Assembly (NCBI RefSeq): GCF_000686905.1
Contig: NZ_JMLW01000001.1
Coordinates: 124,001-188,000 of the forward strand
DNA from: Marinospirillum insulare DSM 21763
GTDB lineage: Bacteria; Pseudomonadota; Gammaproteobacteria; Pseudomonadales; Halomonadaceae
Reading direction: 5' to 3'
Length of the DNA: 64,000 bases
Shown here: positions 1 through 8,338 of the stretch, in pieces
Layout of the letters: every line of letters begins with the position of its first letter
How positions within the stretch are numbered: position 1 is the first letter of the stretch
Program-made: the position numbers and the translations under genes
The notes under the pieces: generated by a model
What the model was told of the DNA's origin: nothing
The model's database searches: none
What the model saw: the letters and a program-made list of their open reading frames with translations, nothing else

Positions 1-474
1 AATAATGGAAGGTGGAATAAGCAGACCCAAGGTGGCAGAGCCAGCTAAAGTACCTAAGACTTGATTCCTGTTATAGCCACGGCGGTCTAGCTCAGGCAGG
101 GTCATTTTACCTATGGTAGCAGCTGTGGCAGCAGATGAACCCGATATGGCTGCAAAAATACCGCAACCCACTATATTAGTGTGTAATAAGCGCCCAGGTA
201 GTTTGCCTACCCAAGGTGCTATACCTCGAAACATTTCTTCAGACAGGCGAGATCTAAATAATACTTCACCCATCCAAATAAACATGGGTAAAGCCGCTAA
301 CTCCCAAGAAACACTGGAGCTATAAAAAGCAGTCGCTAAGCTATCACCAACAGGAATGCCGCTAAAGAAAAATAAGGCAATGCAGCCTATGGCAGTGAGT
401 GCAAAAGCAACCCATAAACCAACACCTAATAACGCTAAGAGCACTAGCAATAAGATAAGGGTCATCCAAATCAT
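1..474 (-). CDS. dctM: TRAP transporter large permease DctM (5' end of gene; truncated by window edge)
   Basis: Only the first 158 codons lie in the window; the gene runs off the left edge. The protein begins MIWMTLILLLVLLALLG and is almost wholly hydrophobic. The segment with MFIWMGEVLFRSRLSE and, further on, SGSSAATAATIGKMTLPE is characteristic of the 12-TM DctM subunit that carries solute and Na+ across the inner membrane. It starts 9 bases after the dctQ stop codon, with a GGTGG-like ribosome site, so it is the last gene of dctP-dctQ-dctM. Identification is by family knowledge; the substrate is inferred from the divergent pxpABC genes (pyroglutamate). Confidence 0.9.
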   Translation of the reverse strand, partial: MIWMTLILLLVLLALLGVGLWVAFALTAIGCIALFFFSGIPVGDSLATAFYSSSVSWELAALPMFIWMGEVLFRSRLSEEMFRGIAPWVGKLPGRLLHTNIVGCGIFAAISGSSAATAATIGKMTLPELDRRGYNRNQVLGTLAGSATLGLLIPPSII

Positions 475-483
475 GTCCACCAG

Positions 484-1023
484 TTACTCCTGCGCTGCGT
501 CAGTGTTGAGCTGAGTGATGCGACCACTCAATAAAGAAAATAAAGCATCGGTAAGAGCAATAAATAACCAAAGCAAACCTAAAGACATACCCACCTGTGG
601 TATCCATAAAGGTACTGGCACCATGCCAATCGATAAATCACCATAGGCGTAACTATCAAGGGCTAACAAAACACTAAAGCCCAATGCAAAACCTGTGATT
701 GCCATAGCAATAAGTAGCATGAGTGAATCTAACCAGCGTTGGAGCCCTAGCGGTAAGCGCTGAATTATTAGCGTTACACGAATATGACCCCCTTGCCAAA
801 AGGTATAGGCTAGACCAAAAAAAGTAGCGCCTAATAATAAGAAGGCAGAAATTTCTGCCAAGCCGGGTAGGTGCAAGCCTAAAGGATTGAAACCCACCCA
901 AAGTAATAGTTTATCTAGCACCCGGCCGAGCACTTGTAGCACTATAAGCAGCATAATGGCGGTTAAGTGAAGGGCAGAAAGCAACCCCCCTAACCGATAT
1001 AAATTATTTAGTAGATTACGCAT
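484..1023 (-). CDS. dctQ: TRAP transporter small permease DctQ
   Basis: A 179-residue protein with about four membrane segments (around residues 15-35, 45-70, 90-115 and 130-160), the usual size and layout of DctQ, which holds the large permease in the inner membrane. A GTG six bases upstream is also in frame, but it overlaps the AGGAG ribosome site. The ATG at 1023, five bases after AGGAG, is the better start. It lies between dctP and dctM in one minus-strand operon. Confidence 0.88.
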   Translation of the reverse strand: MRNLLNNLYRLGGLLSALHLTAIMLLIVLQVLGRVLDKLLLWVGFNPLGLHLPGLAEISAFLLLGATFFGLAYTFWQGGHIRVTLIIQRLPLGLQRWLDSLMLLIAMAITGFALGFSVLLALDSYAYGDLSIGMVPVPLWIPQVGMSLGLLWLFIALTDALFSLLSGRITQLNTDAAQE

Positions 1024-1061
1024 TGCCACTCCTGCTCAGCGGGCATTAAATAAAAAGTTAA

Positions 1062-2057
1062 TTATTTAGCTTGATAGGCTTTGAGTAGCTTTTCGCCATC
1101 TTTGCCAGCACGTTCTAACCACTCTGCAGTCATCGACTCACCCACAGCTTGTAAGCGTGTCATTAATGCTTTGGATGGCTCAGAAATTTTGATGCCGTTA
1201 TCTCGCATAATAGCGATTTTAGCTTCAGTTTCTTTTTTGCTTGCTTCCCACCCACGCTTTTCAGCACGCTCAGCAGCAGCCATAACAGCTTCTTTAGCCT
1301 CATCAGATAGACGGTTAAAAGCTTTAGCATTAATGATTACCATGTTTTTGGGTAGCCAAAGTTGCGCATGGTTAAAGTCGGTTAGGTAGTCCCAAGCACG
1401 AGTGTTAGCACCCGTAGAAGGAGAGGTAATCATGGCATCAACACGGCCAGTACCAAAAGCAGTAGGAATATCAGGCACTTCAACCTGAGTAGGTAAGGCA
1501 CCCAGCAAGTTAGCAATTTGTTCGCTAGACTTATTGTAAGCACGCATTTTTACACCACGTAATTCCTTACCAGTTTCTACGGTAAAGCTGGTGTAAATAC
1601 CCTGAGGAGGCCAAGGCACACTAAAAAGCAGCATTAAGCGTTGCTTTTCTAAGCGTTCAGCAAGTATGCCTTTGGATGCTTGCCACAAGTTCCAAGATTC
1701 TTCGTAGTTGCTTGCTAGGTAAGGTACAGAGTCGACCTCAAATAGCGCATCTTCGTTGGCAAGGCGAGACATAATAACTTCACCAATAGGTACTAGGCCA
1801 CGGCGCACAGAGTTTTTGATTTCAGCGTGTTTAATTAACGAGCCACTACTATGAACAGTAATATCTAGCTCGCCTTTTGTTGCTTCACGCACTTCATCTG
1901 CAAACTGTTTAATGTTTACCGTATGGAAGTTGGTGTCACCGTAGGGAGTTGGCATATCCCAGTTTGCAGCTTGTAGGCTAGTTGCGCCTAAGGCTAAAAA
2001 GGCAGCTGCAGCTAAGTGCTGCAACTTAGTTTGCATTTTTTTTGCTTTTAAAATCAT
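1062..2057 (-). CDS. dctP: TRAP transporter substrate-binding protein DctP
   Basis: A 331-residue periplasmic solute receptor. The N-terminus has lysines followed by a hydrophobic stretch ending TSLQAANWDM, a typical signal peptide. The body carries the DctP-family pattern, including the conserved central region around residues 165-215 (GVKMRAY, then GALPTQVEVPDIPTAFGTGRVD) that supplies the arginine binding a substrate carboxylate. The start at 2057 has a GGAG site nine bases upstream; an internal ATG seven codons in has no such site. It is the first gene of the TRAP operon and diverges from pxpABC, so a 5-oxoproline ligand is plausible. Some DctP proteins of Bordetella are known to bind pyroglutamate. 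Ligand assignment is inference. Confidence 0.92.
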   Translation of the reverse strand: MILKAKKMQTKLQHLAAAAFLALGATSLQAANWDMPTPYGDTNFHTVNIKQFADEVREATKGELDITVHSSGSLIKHAEIKNSVRRGLVPIGEVIMSRLANEDALFEVDSVPYLASNYEESWNLWQASKGILAERLEKQRLMLLFSVPWPPQGIYTSFTVETGKELRGVKMRAYNKSSEQIANLLGALPTQVEVPDIPTAFGTGRVDAMITSPSTGANTRAWDYLTDFNHAQLWLPKNMVIINAKAFNRLSDEAKEAVMAAAERAEKRGWEASKKETEAKIAIMRDNGIKISEPSKALMTRLQAVGESMTAEWLERAGKDGEKLLKAYQAK

Positions 2058-2210
2058 GGTGTTAGTCTCCGGTCGACCACTGATTATTATTGTAAAGACG
2101 GCCAGCCAAATGCTAAAGGTAAGCAGTCTCTAAGTGAAAACTAGCTGCCTTGCTTTCTAGTGTCAAACCTTTTATTAAAAATACATCGATAAATATTCTT
2201 TGTAATGCAG

Positions 2211-2230
2211 GCAATTTATAGATAAATTGC
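2211..2230. promoter_or_regulatory. Perfect 9-2-9 palindrome between dctP and pxpA (candidate operator)
   Basis: The sequence is GCAATTTAT-AG-ATAAATTGC, two perfect 9-bp arms. It sits 49 bp before the pxpA start, in the 221-bp divergent space between dctP and pxpA. That position suits an operator for a dimeric regulator (GntR or similar) that could control both the uptake and hydrolysis genes. No regulator gene is visible beside it. Confidence 0.5.
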
Positions 2231-2278
2231 TAAGGTGAAGGTGATTAACTAGCCAAACAGTAAGCAAGGGGTGAGTGA

Positions 2279-3016
2279 ATGCTATTAAATTGTGATTTAG
2301 GTGAAAGCTTTGGTGCTTGGACTATGGGCTTGGATAGGGAAGTTATGCCACTAATCGACCAAGCCAATATCGCTTGTGGATTTCATGCTGGTGACCCTTT
2401 AATCATGCAAAAAACACTCAGCCTAGCCATAAGTTATGGTGTTAGTTTAGGTGCTCATCCTGCTTATCCAGATCTGCAAGGTTTTGGTCGACGTTCTATG
2501 GCTTTTACACCTGAAGAAGTCACTGCTTTAGTGCTGTACCAAATAGGTGCCTTACAGAATATAGCTGCTGCAGAAGGCGGCCAGTTAAGCTATGTAAAAC
2601 CACATGGCGCACTGTATAACGATATGATGCGTGATTTTAAGCTGCTAGAAGCAGTTCTAATTGCCATTAAAAAATCCCCTTTATCTCTAGCGTTAATGGC
2701 CATGTCCACTGCAGATAACACTAAGTTAAAACAGCTATGCGCAGAGCAAAAAGTTCCACTTTTGCTGGAAGCCTTTGCTGACCGAGCTTATGACAAGCAG
2801 GGCTTTATTGTTTCACGCTCTACCCCTGGTGCGGTTTATCATCAACAAGAAACCATAGTAGAACAAGCAACTCAACTAGCCTCAGGGCAAGCCATTCAAA
2901 CTTTAGAAGGTGAAGATTTACTTTTAGAAGCAGACACCCTTTGTGTGCATGGTGATAATCCCGAATCTATACAAGCGGTAGAAGCCATAAGAGCAGCCTT
3001 AGGGGCAAAAGCCTAA
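2279..3016 (+). CDS. pxpA: 5-oxoprolinase subunit PxpA (LamB/YcsF family)
   Basis: A 245-residue member of the LamB/YcsF family. The opening [13 protein letters not shown] and the segments [28 protein letters not shown] and VKPHGALYN are the family signatures. With PxpB and PxpC it forms the ATP-dependent enzyme that opens 5-oxoproline (pyroglutamate) to glutamate in the cytoplasm. A GGGGTGAG ribosome site precedes the ATG. Its stop overlaps the pxpB start (TAATG), so the three subunits are translationally coupled. Confidence 0.95.
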   Translation: MLLNCDLGESFGAWTMGLDREVMPLIDQANIACGFHAGDPLIMQKTLSLAISYGVSLGAHPAYPDLQGFGRRSMAFTPEEVTALVLYQIGALQNIAAAEGGQLSYVKPHGALYNDMMRDFKLLEAVLIAIKKSPLSLALMAMSTADNTKLKQLCAEQKVPLLLEAFADRAYDKQGFIVSRSTPGAVYHQQETIVEQATQLASGQAIQTLEGEDLLLEADTLCVHGDNPESIQAVEAIRAALGAKA

Positions 3017-3711
3017 TGCAGTGGCGTTATGATGTTAGTGGTGTTGATACAGTGACCCTGCATTTTGGCGAACGTATTGATTTAAGCTTAGTGAACCCCA
3101 TTCAACAGGCTGCACAGGCTTTGCGTCAAGAACTAGGTACCCGCCTATTAGATGTAGTGCCTTCTTACACTTCAATCATGTTGCGCTACAACTTATTGAA
3201 AGATGACCTAGCTAGCTTAATGGCGGATGTCGCTCCGCTGCTAAATAATCTATCCACAACCACTAGCAGCCAGTTAACTTCAAATATTATTGAAATTCCT
3301 GTTTGGTACGATTCAAAAGTCGGCCCAGATTTGCCGCGTATAGCTGAATTAGCAGGCATCACTGAACAAGAAGTGATAGAGCTACATTCCAGTCAGCCTT
3401 ATCAGGTTTTTGCGATAGGCTTTGCACCAGGCTTTGCCTATTTAGGTGAAGTGCCAGAGCAACTTGCTGTAGCTCGTCTTGCTACACCTAGAGTTAAAGT
3501 ACCCGCGGGTAGCTTAGGTATTGCCGATACCCAAACGGCACTCTACCCTCTAGCTTCACCGGGTGGGTGGAACTTGATAGGCCGTACACCGCTGACACTT
3601 TTTGACCCTAAGCGCGAACCAGCCAGCCTGTTAAATGCAGGTCAGCAAGTTAAATTTACCCCTATAGATTTTGCTGAATACCAAGCATTAGGTGGGCAGC
3701 TAGATGAATAA
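3016..3711 (+). CDS. pxpB: 5-oxoprolinase subunit PxpB (KipI family)
   Basis: A 231-residue KipI/allophanate-hydrolase-subunit-1-like protein. The conserved core is visible as AIGFAPGFAYLGEV, then ATPRVKVPAGSLGIAD and SPGGWNLIGRTP. In bacteria the pxpB-pxpC pair is the carboxylase-like half of prokaryotic 5-oxoprolinase. The start overlaps the pxpA stop by one base and the end overlaps pxpC by eight bases. Confidence 0.94.
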   Translation: MQWRYDVSGVDTVTLHFGERIDLSLVNPIQQAAQALRQELGTRLLDVVPSYTSIMLRYNLLKDDLASLMADVAPLLNNLSTTTSSQLTSNIIEIPVWYDSKVGPDLPRIAELAGITEQEVIELHSSQPYQVFAIGFAPGFAYLGEVPEQLAVARLATPRVKVPAGSLGIADTQTALYPLASPGGWNLIGRTPLTLFDPKREPASLLNAGQQVKFTPIDFAEYQALGGQLDE

Positions 3712-4666
3712 ACCAAAGCAAAGCCCTTTAGGCTTAAAAGTGATGAGTGCTGGTTTTTTAACCTTGTTACAAGATGCAGGGCGCAACCAAGTGATGCACC
3801 AAGGGCTGGCTAATGGTGGTGCGATGGACAGACACGCTTGGGCTTGGGCCAATCGCTTATTAGGTAATGCTTACAATACACCTACTTTAGAAATTACCTT
3901 TGGTGGCTTGCAACTAGAAAGCCAAGTGGCAACACGCATTGCCATTACGGGGGCAAAAGTACCGCTAACCGTTAATGGTAAGCCACAAAATTTATGGTCG
4001 AGTATTGTTTTGGCGCCAGGCGATCAGGTGCACTTAGGTGCACCCTTGGCAGGCTTGCGTAGTTATTTAGCCGTGACTGGTGGTTTTAATGTGTCACAAA
4101 ATTTAGGTGCTAGTTGCGCAACACTTATGCGCGAAGGCACAGGCGGACAAAATGAAGATGGACAAAAGGTAGCCGCTGGTGACTTGCTACCTTGCAAAGC
4201 ACTAACCAGTCATGCACTAAACCAGCAAGCGTTTAAAGTACCCGCCAGCAGGGTGTCAGATTACCAAGCCCCCTTGTTGTTAGACGTTATTTTAGGAGCG
4301 CAAGTTGACCGTTTTCCTGCTCCTAGCCTAGAAAAATTCTTTAATAAAGCCTATCAAATTAGTCCACAAACCGATCGTATGGGCGCACGTTTAGACGGCC
4401 CTGCTTTAGATGTTATTGGCGAGCGCTTGATTTCAGAAGGGATAAGTTTAGGTGCTATCCAAGTTACCGCTGATGGCCAGCCAATTATTTTATTAAATGA
4501 TCGCCAAACCATCGGTGGTTATCCAAAACTAGGTGCAGTAACGCCACGCAGCTTAGATGCTTTAGCCCAGCGTTTACCTGGTAGCGAAGTGCGCTTTAAC
4601 GCAGTTAGCCTCTACCAAGCACAGCTAGCAGAAAGAGAGTTTTTGCAGTTTTTTAAAGGTAGCTAA
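3704..4666 (+). CDS. pxpC: 5-oxoprolinase subunit PxpC (KipA family, biotin-dependent-carboxyltransferase-like)
   Basis: A 320-residue KipA-family protein. The opening GFLTLLQDAGR is the family signature, and later segments QTDRMGARLDGP and LLNDRQTIGGYPKLG match the conserved C-terminal half. It is the third subunit of the ATP-dependent 5-oxoprolinase. The ATG lies inside the end of pxpB (8-base overlap), as in many pxpBC pairs. A strong hairpin follows 16 bp after the stop. Confidence 0.94.
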   Translation: MNKPKQSPLGLKVMSAGFLTLLQDAGRNQVMHQGLANGGAMDRHAWAWANRLLGNAYNTPTLEITFGGLQLESQVATRIAITGAKVPLTVNGKPQNLWSSIVLAPGDQVHLGAPLAGLRSYLAVTGGFNVSQNLGASCATLMREGTGGQNEDGQKVAAGDLLPCKALTSHALNQQAFKVPASRVSDYQAPLLLDVILGAQVDRFPAPSLEKFFNKAYQISPQTDRMGARLDGPALDVIGERLISEGISLGAIQVTADGQPIILLNDRQTIGGYPKLGAVTPRSLDALAQRLPGSEVRFNAVSLYQAQLAEREFLQFFKGS

Positions 4667-4682
4667 AGTTGGCATAAATAAA

Positions 4683-4714
4683 AAAGCCCTACAAAATAAA
4701 TTCTGTAGGGCTTT
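4683..4714. terminator. Intrinsic terminator between convergent pxpC and mdh
   Basis: An 11-bp perfect stem, AAAGCCCTACA paired with TGTAGGGCTTT, around a 10-base loop. Read on the minus strand it is followed by a run of T, so it should end mdh transcription well. In the plus direction only the three T of the stem and scattered T follow, so it is weaker there but still likely serves pxpC. Confidence 0.85.
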
Positions 4715-4732
4715 AAGCGCTTTACCTAGCTA

Positions 4733-5711
4733 TTAAAGCAGGTGAGCAACGCCTTGTTTTTCTTGCTCTAGTTCATCCAACGTAATATTGATGTACTTTT
4801 GGCTGAACTCATCAACTTCTAAACCTTGAACGATTTCGTATTCACCGTTAGCACAGGTAACAGGGAAGCCGAACATGGTACCTTCAGGGATGCCGTAAGA
4901 GCCATCAGAAGGAATACCCATAGTAGTCCATTCGCCGTTAGTACCTAACCACCAGTCATGAATGTGGTCAATTGCAGCGTTAGCAGCAGAAGCAGCAGAA
5001 GATAGGCCACGCGCTTCAATGATTGCTGCGCCACGCTTACCAACCGTAGGTAAGAATACGTTAGCATTCCACTCTTGGTCGTTAATCATATCTTTTACAC
5101 TTTCGCCATTAATGGTAGCAAAGCGGTAGTCAGCGTACATGGTTGGGCTGTGGTTACCCCAAACACATAGGTTTTTAATATCTTTAACATCTTTACCGGT
5201 TTTTTCCGCAACCTGGCTTAGCGCACGGTTGTGGTCTAAACGTAGCATGGCAGTAAAGTTTTTAGGGTTTAGGTCTGGTGCAGACTTCATAGCAATGTAA
5301 GCGTTAGTGTTAGCTGGGTTTACCTACCACTAAAACTTTAACATTACGGTCAGCAGCAGCATTTAAAGCACGTCCTTGAACGGTAAAGATTTCGGCGTTA
5401 GCAGCTAGTAGATCTGCACGCTCCATACCTTTTGAACGTGGACGAGCACCCACAAGAATAGCTACCTGAGTGTCTTTAAAAGCAACTTCTGGATTATCAG
5501 AAGCAACCATGCCAGCTAATAGAGGGAATGCACAGTCTTGTAGCTCCATCATTACGCCTTTAAGCGCGTCCTGTGCTTGAGGTAAATCGAGCAACTGCAA
5601 AATAACAGGTTGATCCTTGCCAAGCATTTCGCCACTAGCAATACGGAACAACAAAGCATAACCAATTTGGCCAGCTGCGCCTGTAACAGCAACACGTACG
5701 GGTGCTTTCAT
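4733..5711 (-). pseudogene. mdh: Malate dehydrogenase, reading frame broken by one extra base
   Basis: NAD-dependent malate dehydrogenase of the TCA cycle, about 325 residues once repaired. The first part (from 5711) has the Rossmann motif [11 protein letters not shown] and the substrate-binding loop [14 protein letters not shown]. The second part has RLDHNRA and the catalytic histidine in WGNHSPTMY. The two parts are in different frames. At the conserved VGNPAN motif the DNA reads GGT-AAA-CCC-AGC-TAA, whereas removing one A (plus-strand T at 5319-5321) restores [14 protein letters not shown]. The remainder is intact, so either a very recent mutation or a sequence error in a homopolymer is likely. 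A GGAG ribosome site precedes the ATG at 5711. Confidence 0.9.
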
Positions 5712-5910
5712 TGTGCGTCTCCAAGTTTTTACTACTGAATAAATCTGTGAGAATTTGGGGCTCTTGTAAGCTAAACCCTAAAAATAGGAAATAGAATTTT
5801 ACCAAAGCCAGCGAATTAAGTACAAGGCTACTAAAGGTTAGGTAAGAATTAGGCTAAGCTAGCAGGCATTTTGAAATAAAAGGATGCAGTTGCATAGAGT
5901 AGGGCAAACC

Positions 5911-7815
5911 ATGATTTTATATATCGCCGAAAAGCCCAGTGTTGGCAGGGCTGTAGCCAATGTTTTACCCAAGCCACATAAAAAAGGTGATGGCTATATT
6001 CAGCTTGCCAATGGCGATCTAGTCACTTGGTGTATAGGTCATTTACTAGAACAGGCCGAACCAGAAGCCTACAATTCTGACTATAAAAAATGGCGTAAAG
6101 AACATCTACCAATAGTGCCAAGTGAATGGCAATACCAGGTTAAGCCTGCCACCAAAAAGCAATTTAATGTGGTTAAAAAACTGATTAAGCAGGCAGATGT
6201 TCTGGTCAATATGGGCGACCCAGATAGGGTTGGGCAAATTTTAGTGGATGAAGTGATTAACTATTGCCAAGTGCCGCAAGCCAAACGCCTAGCTGCTCAG
6301 CGTTGCTTAATTAACGATATGAATCCAGCCGCTATAAAGCGTTCTCTAAATAACCTGCGCCCTAATATAGAATTTATTCCCCTAGCCACCTCTGCCTTAG
6401 CTAGAGCCAGAGCAGACTGGCTTTACGGCATTAACCTCACGCGTTTATGTACTTTACAAGGGCAAGCGTCAGGCTACCAAGGAGTCTTGTCGGTAGGTCG
6501 AGTACAAACGCCACTTTTAGGATTGGTGGTGCATAGAGACATCGAAATAGAAAACTTTGTCAGCAAGCCTTTTTATGAAGTGTTTATCGAACTTAAAACC
6601 CACAAAAAGCAAACCTATACCGCCAAGTGGAAACCCAGCGAAGCTTGCCAAGCCTATATGGATGAAGAAGGCCGAGTGCTGCTAAAAAAACTGGCAGAAA
6701 CCGTGGTGAATAAAACCCTTAACCAACCCGGCCAAGTTGTTGACGTTAAAGAAAGCGTTAAAAAACAAACGGCACCCTTGCCTTATAGCTTGTCATCTTT
6801 GCAAATTGATGCCTCCAAGCGCTTTAATTTTAATGCCCAAAAAACTTTGGATATTTGTCAGCAGCTGTATGAAAATCACCAGCTAATCACCTACCCACGT
6901 TCAGACTGCCGTTACCTACCTAAAGGCCATTTTCAAGAAAGAAATGCCGTAACCCAAGCCATAACTCAAACCAGCTCGGCGCTTAGTAAAGCCGTACAAG
7001 CAGCTGACTTGTCTTTAAAATCTAAAGCCTGGAATGATGCCAAGGTCGGTGCACACCATGCGATTATTCCTACCAGCCGCGCTATGGAAGCTGGTCGTTT
7101 ATCTAACGACGAACAAAAAATTTACGAGCTGGTTGCCAGACAATATCTAATGCAGTTCTACCCGCCCTTTACCTACCAAGAAAAACAAATTGATACCCAG
7201 GTGAGTGGTGGGCTGTTTATTAGTCGCCAAAAAGAAGTGCTAGATAAAGGATGGAAAGCACTGCTACCAGAGCGCAAAGACAATAAAGAAGATACAGAGT
7301 ATTCAGCAGTGCAACTACCTAAGGTGGTTAAAGGCGAAAGCGTGTTGTGCATTGATGGGCGACTCGATGAAAAACAAACCAGTCCACCCAAACATTTTAC
7401 CGATGCTAGCCTGCTAGCCGCTATGACAGGTATAGCCCGTTTTGTTACCAACCCAGAGATTAAAAAAGTACTGCGCGAAACGGATGGTTTAGGCACAGAA
7501 GCCACCCGCGCAGGCATTATAGAACTACTTTTTAAACGTGGGTTTTTAACCAAACAAGGTAAAGAAATACATGCTACCTCAGTAGGCAAACAACTTATTT
7601 TAGCCCTGCCCGAAGCTATGGTTGTGCCCGATATGACCGCTCATTGGGAAGCCCAGCTAGAAGCCATTGCCGAAAAACGCTTAAACTATAACCAGTTTAT
7701 GCAACCCTTGTTAGAAGGTTTATCGCAACTTATAAGTCAGGTAAAACAGATACGTTTTGAAGGATTAAAAGGCCAAGGCACAACTCCTAGGCGGTTTAAG
7801 AGGAAAAGAAAGTAG
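5911..7815 (+). CDS. topB: DNA topoisomerase III
   Basis: A type IA topoisomerase of 634 residues, close to E. coli TopB in length. The TOPRIM domain opens with ILYIAEKPSVGRA and has NMGDPDRVGQILVDE. The catalytic tyrosine is in TYPRSDCRYLP at residue 328, and the C-terminal active-site part has LGTEATRAGIIE. The enzyme decatenates DNA by single-strand passage and works with RecQ-type helicases in recombination. An in-frame ATG at 5884 exists, but AAAAGG abuts it with no spacing, and homology begins at the ATG at 5911. A basic tail (RRFKRKRK) may bind DNA. Confidence 0.95.
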   Translation: MILYIAEKPSVGRAVANVLPKPHKKGDGYIQLANGDLVTWCIGHLLEQAEPEAYNSDYKKWRKEHLPIVPSEWQYQVKPATKKQFNVVKKLIKQADVLVNMGDPDRVGQILVDEVINYCQVPQAKRLAAQRCLINDMNPAAIKRSLNNLRPNIEFIPLATSALARARADWLYGINLTRLCTLQGQASGYQGVLSVGRVQTPLLGLVVHRDIEIENFVSKPFYEVFIELKTHKKQTYTAKWKPSEACQAYMDEEGRVLLKKLAETVVNKTLNQPGQVVDVKESVKKQTAPLPYSLSSLQIDASKRFNFNAQKTLDICQQLYENHQLITYPRSDCRYLPKGHFQERNAVTQAITQTSSALSKAVQAADLSLKSKAWNDAKVGAHHAIIPTSRAMEAGRLSNDEQKIYELVARQYLMQFYPPFTYQEKQIDTQVSGGLFISRQKEVLDKGWKALLPERKDNKEDTEYSAVQLPKVVKGESVLCIDGRLDEKQTSPPKHFTDASLLAAMTGIARFVTNPEIKKVLRETDGLGTEATRAGIIELLFKRGFLTKQGKEIHATSVGKQLILALPEAMVVPDMTAHWEAQLEAIAEKRLNYNQFMQPLLEGLSQLISQVKQIRFEGLKGQGTTPRRFKRKRK

Positions 7816-7831
7816 CGACACTCTTTGTCGT
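7815..7831. promoter_or_regulatory. Operator-like palindrome, copy A (upstream of the sbcDC cluster)
   Basis: GCGACA-CTCTT-TGTCGT. It begins on the last base of the topB stop codon and lies 43 bp before the cyclotransferase-like gene that leads to sbcD-sbcC. It is one of six copies of the same 6-5-6 inverted repeat in this window (others at 15222, 25379, 30640, 36497 and 47498). The shared distance to start codons argues for a regulator-binding site. Confidence 0.7.
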
Positions 7832-7832
7832 T

Positions 7833-7853
7833 GCTAGCTGCTAAGCTAGCTTT
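7833..7853 (+). terminator. Weak hairpin after topB
   Basis: GCTAGCT-GCTA-AGCTAGC, two perfect 7-bp arms followed by only three T. It could end topB transcription, or be an extra palindromic site beside operator copy A. The poor T-run makes termination uncertain. Confidence 0.35.
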
Positions 7854-7874
7854 CAATAATTTAAAAGGTAACTT

Positions 7875-8276
7875 ATGACTCATCACTCAGCTAGCCAGTT
7901 AGAAGAAAATTATGTTTTAGTTTACGGCACCCTACGCAAGGGTGGATCTAACCATAGCTTAATGCAGGAAGCGCACTTTATTACTGAAGCTACTTTATCA
8001 GATTTTACTATGGTTAGTTTAGGTGGCTACCCTGCTGTATATAAGGATAAAGCAGCTAAAAATGACATTCTTGCAGAGCTTTATAGCGTAGATAATCTAA
8101 CTTTTTCAGATTTAGATGAACTTGAAGGTTACCCAGATTATTACCAGCGTAGCCAAGTGGAAATATCCTTAGCTAAAGAGCAAAAGATTAAGGCTTGGAT
8201 TTACCATCAATCTAAAGATGAGCTAGCCAGCTATGAGCAGATTGAGGGTGGTGATTGGATAGCTGTATCCGAGTAG
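7875..8276 (+). CDS. Gamma-glutamylcyclotransferase-like (GGCT/AIG2 family) protein
   Basis: A 133-residue cytoplasmic protein of the GGCT-like fold. The opening YVLVYGTLRKGGSNHSLM is the substrate-loop signature (YGTLR), and the acidic catalytic region DLDELEGYPDYYQR follows near residue 80. Family members remove 5-oxoproline from gamma-glutamyl amines or peptides, but small YtfP-type members have no proven substrate. An AAGG ribosome site precedes the ATG. It lies between operator copy A and sbcD (62-bp gap), so it may be the first gene of an sbcDC transcript. A link to pyroglutamate use by pxpABC is possible but unproven. Confidence 0.85.
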   Translation: MTHHSASQLEENYVLVYGTLRKGGSNHSLMQEAHFITEATLSDFTMVSLGGYPAVYKDKAAKNDILAELYSVDNLTFSDLDELEGYPDYYQRSQVEISLAKEQKIKAWIYHQSKDELASYEQIEGGDWIAVSE

Positions 8277-8338
8277 AAGTGCTCTAACCACAAGCTTAAG
8301 TATTGCCCACAAAATAATTTCAAAAAAGGAAACATTGA

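Noticed and set aside
113-325. Plus-strand open frame over the TRAP permease
   Set aside because: It is antisense to a clear dctM coding sequence and has no ribosome site or family match.
7173-7589. Long minus-strand frame within topB
   Set aside because: Shadow of topB, serine-rich as expected from an antisense frame of this codon use.
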